Assembly: GCA_046590705.1 (NCBI GenBank)
Contig: JBKJUK010000182.1
Location: forward strand, 1 to 16,900
Direction of reading: 5' to 3'
Length of the DNA stretch: 16,900 nucleotides
DNA from: JBKJUK01 sp046590705
GTDB taxonomy: Bacteria > Acidobacteriota > Thermoanaerobaculia > Gp7-AA8
The translations under genes were made by a program, and so were the position numbers. Below are positions 15,226 through 16,900 of this stretch, in pieces; the stretch's first letter is position 1, and every line of letters starts with the position of its first letter. The notes under the pieces were generated by a model. That model searched no databases, was not told the DNA's origin, and saw only the letters and a list, made by a program, of their open reading frames with translations.

Positions 15226-15264
15226 TCAATGCGCCGTCCGCCCCGGCCCCCGGCCCCCGGCCCG
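15226..15264 (-). repeat. GC-rich GGGGCC block C, inverted, with G-quadruplex motif
   Basis: On the minus strand it reads CGGGCCGGGGGCCGGGGGCC and on to GACGGCGCATTGA, the same order as blocks A and B but inverted. At 15241-15263 the minus strand has four G-runs of 4, 5, 5 and 3, each separated by CC-type two-base spacers, meeting the usual G3+N1-7 pattern. It lies 40 bases before the dinB ATG. Confidence 0.7.
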
Positions 15265-15303
15265 CATTCCCAGCACTACACTGTTCCGAACCAGGAGAAC
15301 ACC

Positions 15304-15792
15304 ATGACCGACCGCGAGCCGCTCATTCAAAAATACGAAAACGGGACGCAGCGTTTGCGCGCTGCGCTGGAGAAGGTTCCACCTGAGGCCATGCATTGGA
15401 ATCCGGCACCCGGGAAATGGTCGGTGCATGAAGTGATCTGCCACTGCGCTGACAGCGAGATGACCGCGGGCACTCGAATCCGCTATCTGCTGGTGGAGAA
15501 AGATCCGGTCGTGGTCGGATACGATCAGGACCTATGGTGCGAGCGGCTCGACTACCGCCATCATCCCATTGAGCCGGCGCTGCAACTCGTCGACGCCGTG
15601 CGCGCCAACACCACAGCCATGATCAGAAGATTGCCTTCCGATGCGTGGGACAGGGGTGGCAGTCATACGGAACGGGGAACGTATTCGGCGCATGACTGGC
15701 TGGAGACCTACGCTGAACATCTGGAGATTCATGCGCGGCAGATCGATCGCATTCTCGTAGCCTGGAACGCAAGACCGGAGCGCGCGGAGTAG
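15304..15792 (+). CDS. DinB superfamily metal-binding four-helix protein
   Basis: This 162-residue protein fits the DinB/YfiT fold: WNPAPGKWSVHEVICHCADSE at about 32-52 and a C-terminal helix YAEHLEIHARQIDRIL. The probable metal triad is H47, H139 and H143, in the usual arrangement of one His on helix 2 and HxxxH on the last helix. Members include thiol-dependent transferases (bacillithiol or mycothiol S-transferases, maleylpyruvate isomerase) and many of unknown role; none is named dinB polymerase. The frame stays open to 15229, but the ATG at 15304 has AGGAG six bases before it (15293-15297) and avoids translating the GC-rich repeat. It is a lone plus-strand gene, convergent with the MBL-fold hydrolase. 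The substrate cannot be told. Confidence 0.88.
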   Translation: MTDREPLIQKYENGTQRLRAALEKVPPEAMHWNPAPGKWSVHEVICHCADSEMTAGTRIRYLLVEKDPVVVGYDQDLWCERLDYRHHPIEPALQLVDAVRANTTAMIRRLPSDAWDRGGSHTERGTYSAHDWLETYAEHLEIHARQIDRILVAWNARPERAE

Positions 15793-15878
15793 CTGTCGTC
15801 TGGACGCGGAACCTGATTTCACCAACGGGTAGTAGCGCTGCAGGAATGCTTCGTCGGAATGATTGGATCGGTGTCCTG

Positions 15879-15909
15879 CCCCGGCCTCCGACCCCGGCCC
15901 CCGGCCGCT
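15879..15909 (-). repeat. GC-rich GGGGCC block D
   Basis: On the minus strand it reads GCGGCCGGGGGCCGGGGTCG followed by GAGGCCGGGGCA, related to blocks A to C. It stands between the ends of the DinB and MBL-fold genes. Confidence 0.55.
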
Positions 15910-15926
15910 CGTCGGGGCAACCGACG
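15910..15926. repeat. Hairpin after the MBL-fold gene
   Basis: CGTCGG (15910-15915) pairs perfectly with CCGACG (15921-15926) round a five-base loop, eight bases beyond the MBL-fold stop codon. It may stabilise or end that transcript, but no T-run follows. Confidence 0.4.
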
Positions 15927-15933
15927 CGGCTGG

Positions 15934-16701
15934 TCATACATTCGTCGCGTAGATCCCTGCCTCTTCCCGGACCTGCCCCTGTTCCACCAGATAGATTAGA
16001 TGCGCGAGCAACTGCGCGTCAGCGGCGCGTTGAAGTTCGCCGGACATCGGCGGATAAATCTTCTCCCGGAGAGCGGGAATCGAGGACGGTCCAGCATCGA
16101 GAACGCTCCGAATCTCGCTGAGCCGTTTCTGGCGATGGGCGAGGTAGCCATCGATGAGAGTGCTCGGGTCATCGACCTGGGGCCCGTGTCCCGGATAAAT
16201 GACCCGCGCATTCAACTTGCGCAGTTTGGCCAGCGAATGGAGGTAATCGGAGAGTCTGCCATCGGGTGGGAAGATTGCGCTGGTCCCGCTTCCGAGGATG
16301 GTGTCGCCGGAAAATAACCCGGCGTCACTGGTGAGGAAACAGAAACTCTCCGCCGTGTGACCAGGTGTGGCGATGGCGCAGATGGTGGTCGATGCGGTTT
16401 CGTAACAGGCTCCGTCAATCAGCAGGTCATCGATGAACTGCGCATCCATTGCGCCGGCGGGAGCGATGATCCGAATGTTCTGTCTCCTCGCCTTGATCAA
16501 CGATGCTGCTGGCGCGTGATCAGAGTGACGGTGGGTGACGAAAATAGTGGTGAGTTCCGGCTGCTCCTCGAGGATGCGCTCGACGTGCGTCTCCATGGCC
16601 GGACCTGGGTCGATCACCACGTCCGTACCCAGCAGGTACGTTCTGGTCCCATCCAGCGTGAAGGCCGACGGATTCGGAGCGAGCAAAATTCGGACGTTCA
16701 T
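15934..16701 (-). CDS. MBL-fold metallo-hydrolase, LACTB2/glyoxalase II-like
   Basis: This 255-residue metallo-beta-lactamase-fold protein has the HxHxDH motif as THRHSDHAPAA (H57, H59, D61, H62). The remaining metal ligands are H115 (TPGHTAES), D133 (FSGDTILG) and H172 (YPGHGPQ). The start NPSAFTLDGTRTYLLG and the C-terminal helical region (about 178-250, HRQKRLSEIRSVLDAG onward) resemble the LACTB2 group, which includes RNA-cleaving enzymes, as well as hydroxyacylglutathione hydrolases. The C-terminal part looks like the group's small winged-helix segment. AGGAAA lies about six bases before the ATG. It begins 28 bases after the moaE stop, so the two are probably co-transcribed. The actual substrate (thioester, RNA or other ester) is not decidable from sequence. 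Confidence 0.9.
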   Translation of the reverse strand: MNVRILLAPNPSAFTLDGTRTYLLGTDVVIDPGPAMETHVERILEEQPELTTIFVTHRHSDHAPAASLIKARRQNIRIIAPAGAMDAQFIDDLLIDGACYETASTTICAIATPGHTAESFCFLTSDAGLFSGDTILGSGTSAIFPPDGRLSDYLHSLAKLRKLNARVIYPGHGPQVDDPSTLIDGYLAHRQKRLSEIRSVLDAGPSSIPALREKIYPPMSGELQRAADAQLLAHLIYLVEQGQVREEAGIYATNV

Positions 16702-16729
16702 GCTGTTTCCTCGCTCCAGGGATGCGCGA

Positions 16730-16900
16730 CTACTGCCATTGCCAGCCCTGCCACTCTTCGCCGCCTGGTCCTTTCTCTTTCTTCCAGATGGGGACGGTCA
16801 ACTTGATCGAGTCGATGGCCAGCCGGCAGGCCTCGAACGCGTCCGCGCGATGGGGTGAAGAGCATGCGATCACAATCGAGGCTTCGCCAACGTTGACCAC
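16730..16900 (-). CDS. moaE: Molybdopterin synthase catalytic subunit MoaE, C-terminal part (cut by window edge)
   Basis: The last 56 codons run in frame from the window edge to a TAG at 16730-16732. VNVGEASIVIACSSPHRADA and FEACRLAIDSIKLTVPIWKKE are the conserved C-terminal half of MoaE. It includes the SPHR motif and the active-site lysines of the KLTVPIWKKE segment. With MoaD thiocarboxylate, MoaE turns precursor Z (cPMP) into molybdopterin. The family is usually about 140-150 residues, so roughly 90 N-terminal residues lie outside. The tail EWQGWQWQ is typical of the family. The start and any moaD neighbour are not visible. Confidence 0.95.
   Translation of the reverse strand: MVNVGEASIVIACSSPHRADAFEACRLAIDSIKLTVPIWKKEKGPGGEEWQGWQWQ

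Larger units (their letters stand above)
14866..15303. other. Divergent gap argF-dinB, largely repeats
   Basis: The 438 bases hold the argF leader, two tandem copies of a compound repeat of about 100 bases, a seven-base tandem repeat, an inverted third GC block with G-quadruplex character, and the dinB leader. No gene is visible; open frames across it are GC-rich shadows. A weak TACACT (15277-15282) may serve as -10 for dinB. Confidence 0.7.

Overview
The window is about 58-60% GC by eye and comes from a free-living bacterial chromosome. Several things together suggest Acidobacteriota or a neighbouring, little-cultivated Gram-negative phylum: a TonB-type C-terminal domain fused to SH3 modules, housekeeping genes in mixed short operons, and intergenic gaps filled with short dispersed palindromic repeats. 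This assignment is inference; there is no rRNA or marker gene to fix it.

Left edge (1-2398): a type I restriction-modification methyltransferase (HsdM, minus strand, C-terminus cut by the window) carries an N-terminal XRE-type helix-turn-helix. It is transcribed divergently from a class II Fic protein with a C-terminal winged-helix-like region. The 114-bp gap between them has plausible promoters in both directions.

Main block (2673-11298, all minus strand): a nearly complete reductive pyrimidine (uracil/thymine) degradation locus. In transcription order it encodes a CoA-acylating (methyl)malonate-semialdehyde dehydrogenase, a PreA-like dihydropyrimidine dehydrogenase subunit, a class III omega-aminotransferase, dihydropyrimidinase, an NCS1 nucleobase permease and beta-ureidopropionase. 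Together these would import the pyrimidine, reduce it, open the ring, release beta-alanine (or 3-aminoisobutyrate), transaminate it and form acetyl-CoA (or propionyl-CoA). Stop/start overlaps (TAATG, ATGA) couple neighbouring genes. The block is split in two by an 813-bp non-coding gap filled with repeats. No PreT (NAD(P)H/flavin subunit) gene is present, and PreA lacks the C-terminal ferredoxin module.

Middle (11299-14865): a repeat-rich gap and a possible 47-aa helical protein are followed by a tight minus-strand group argF (ornithine carbamoyltransferase, TTG start), an SH3-TonB membrane protein and nfo (endonuclease IV). The nfo stop codon lies inside an inverted-repeat element.

Right side (14866-16900): a repeat-laden divergent gap with two tandem copies of a compound repeat and a G-quadruplex-like tract, then a DinB-superfamily protein (plus), and convergent to it an MBL-fold hydrolase preceded by the C-terminal end of MoaE (minus, cut by the window).

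No tRNA, rRNA, CRISPR array, transposase or integrase was seen. The unexplained structure is mostly in the repeats: at least three families, one of which occurs five times.
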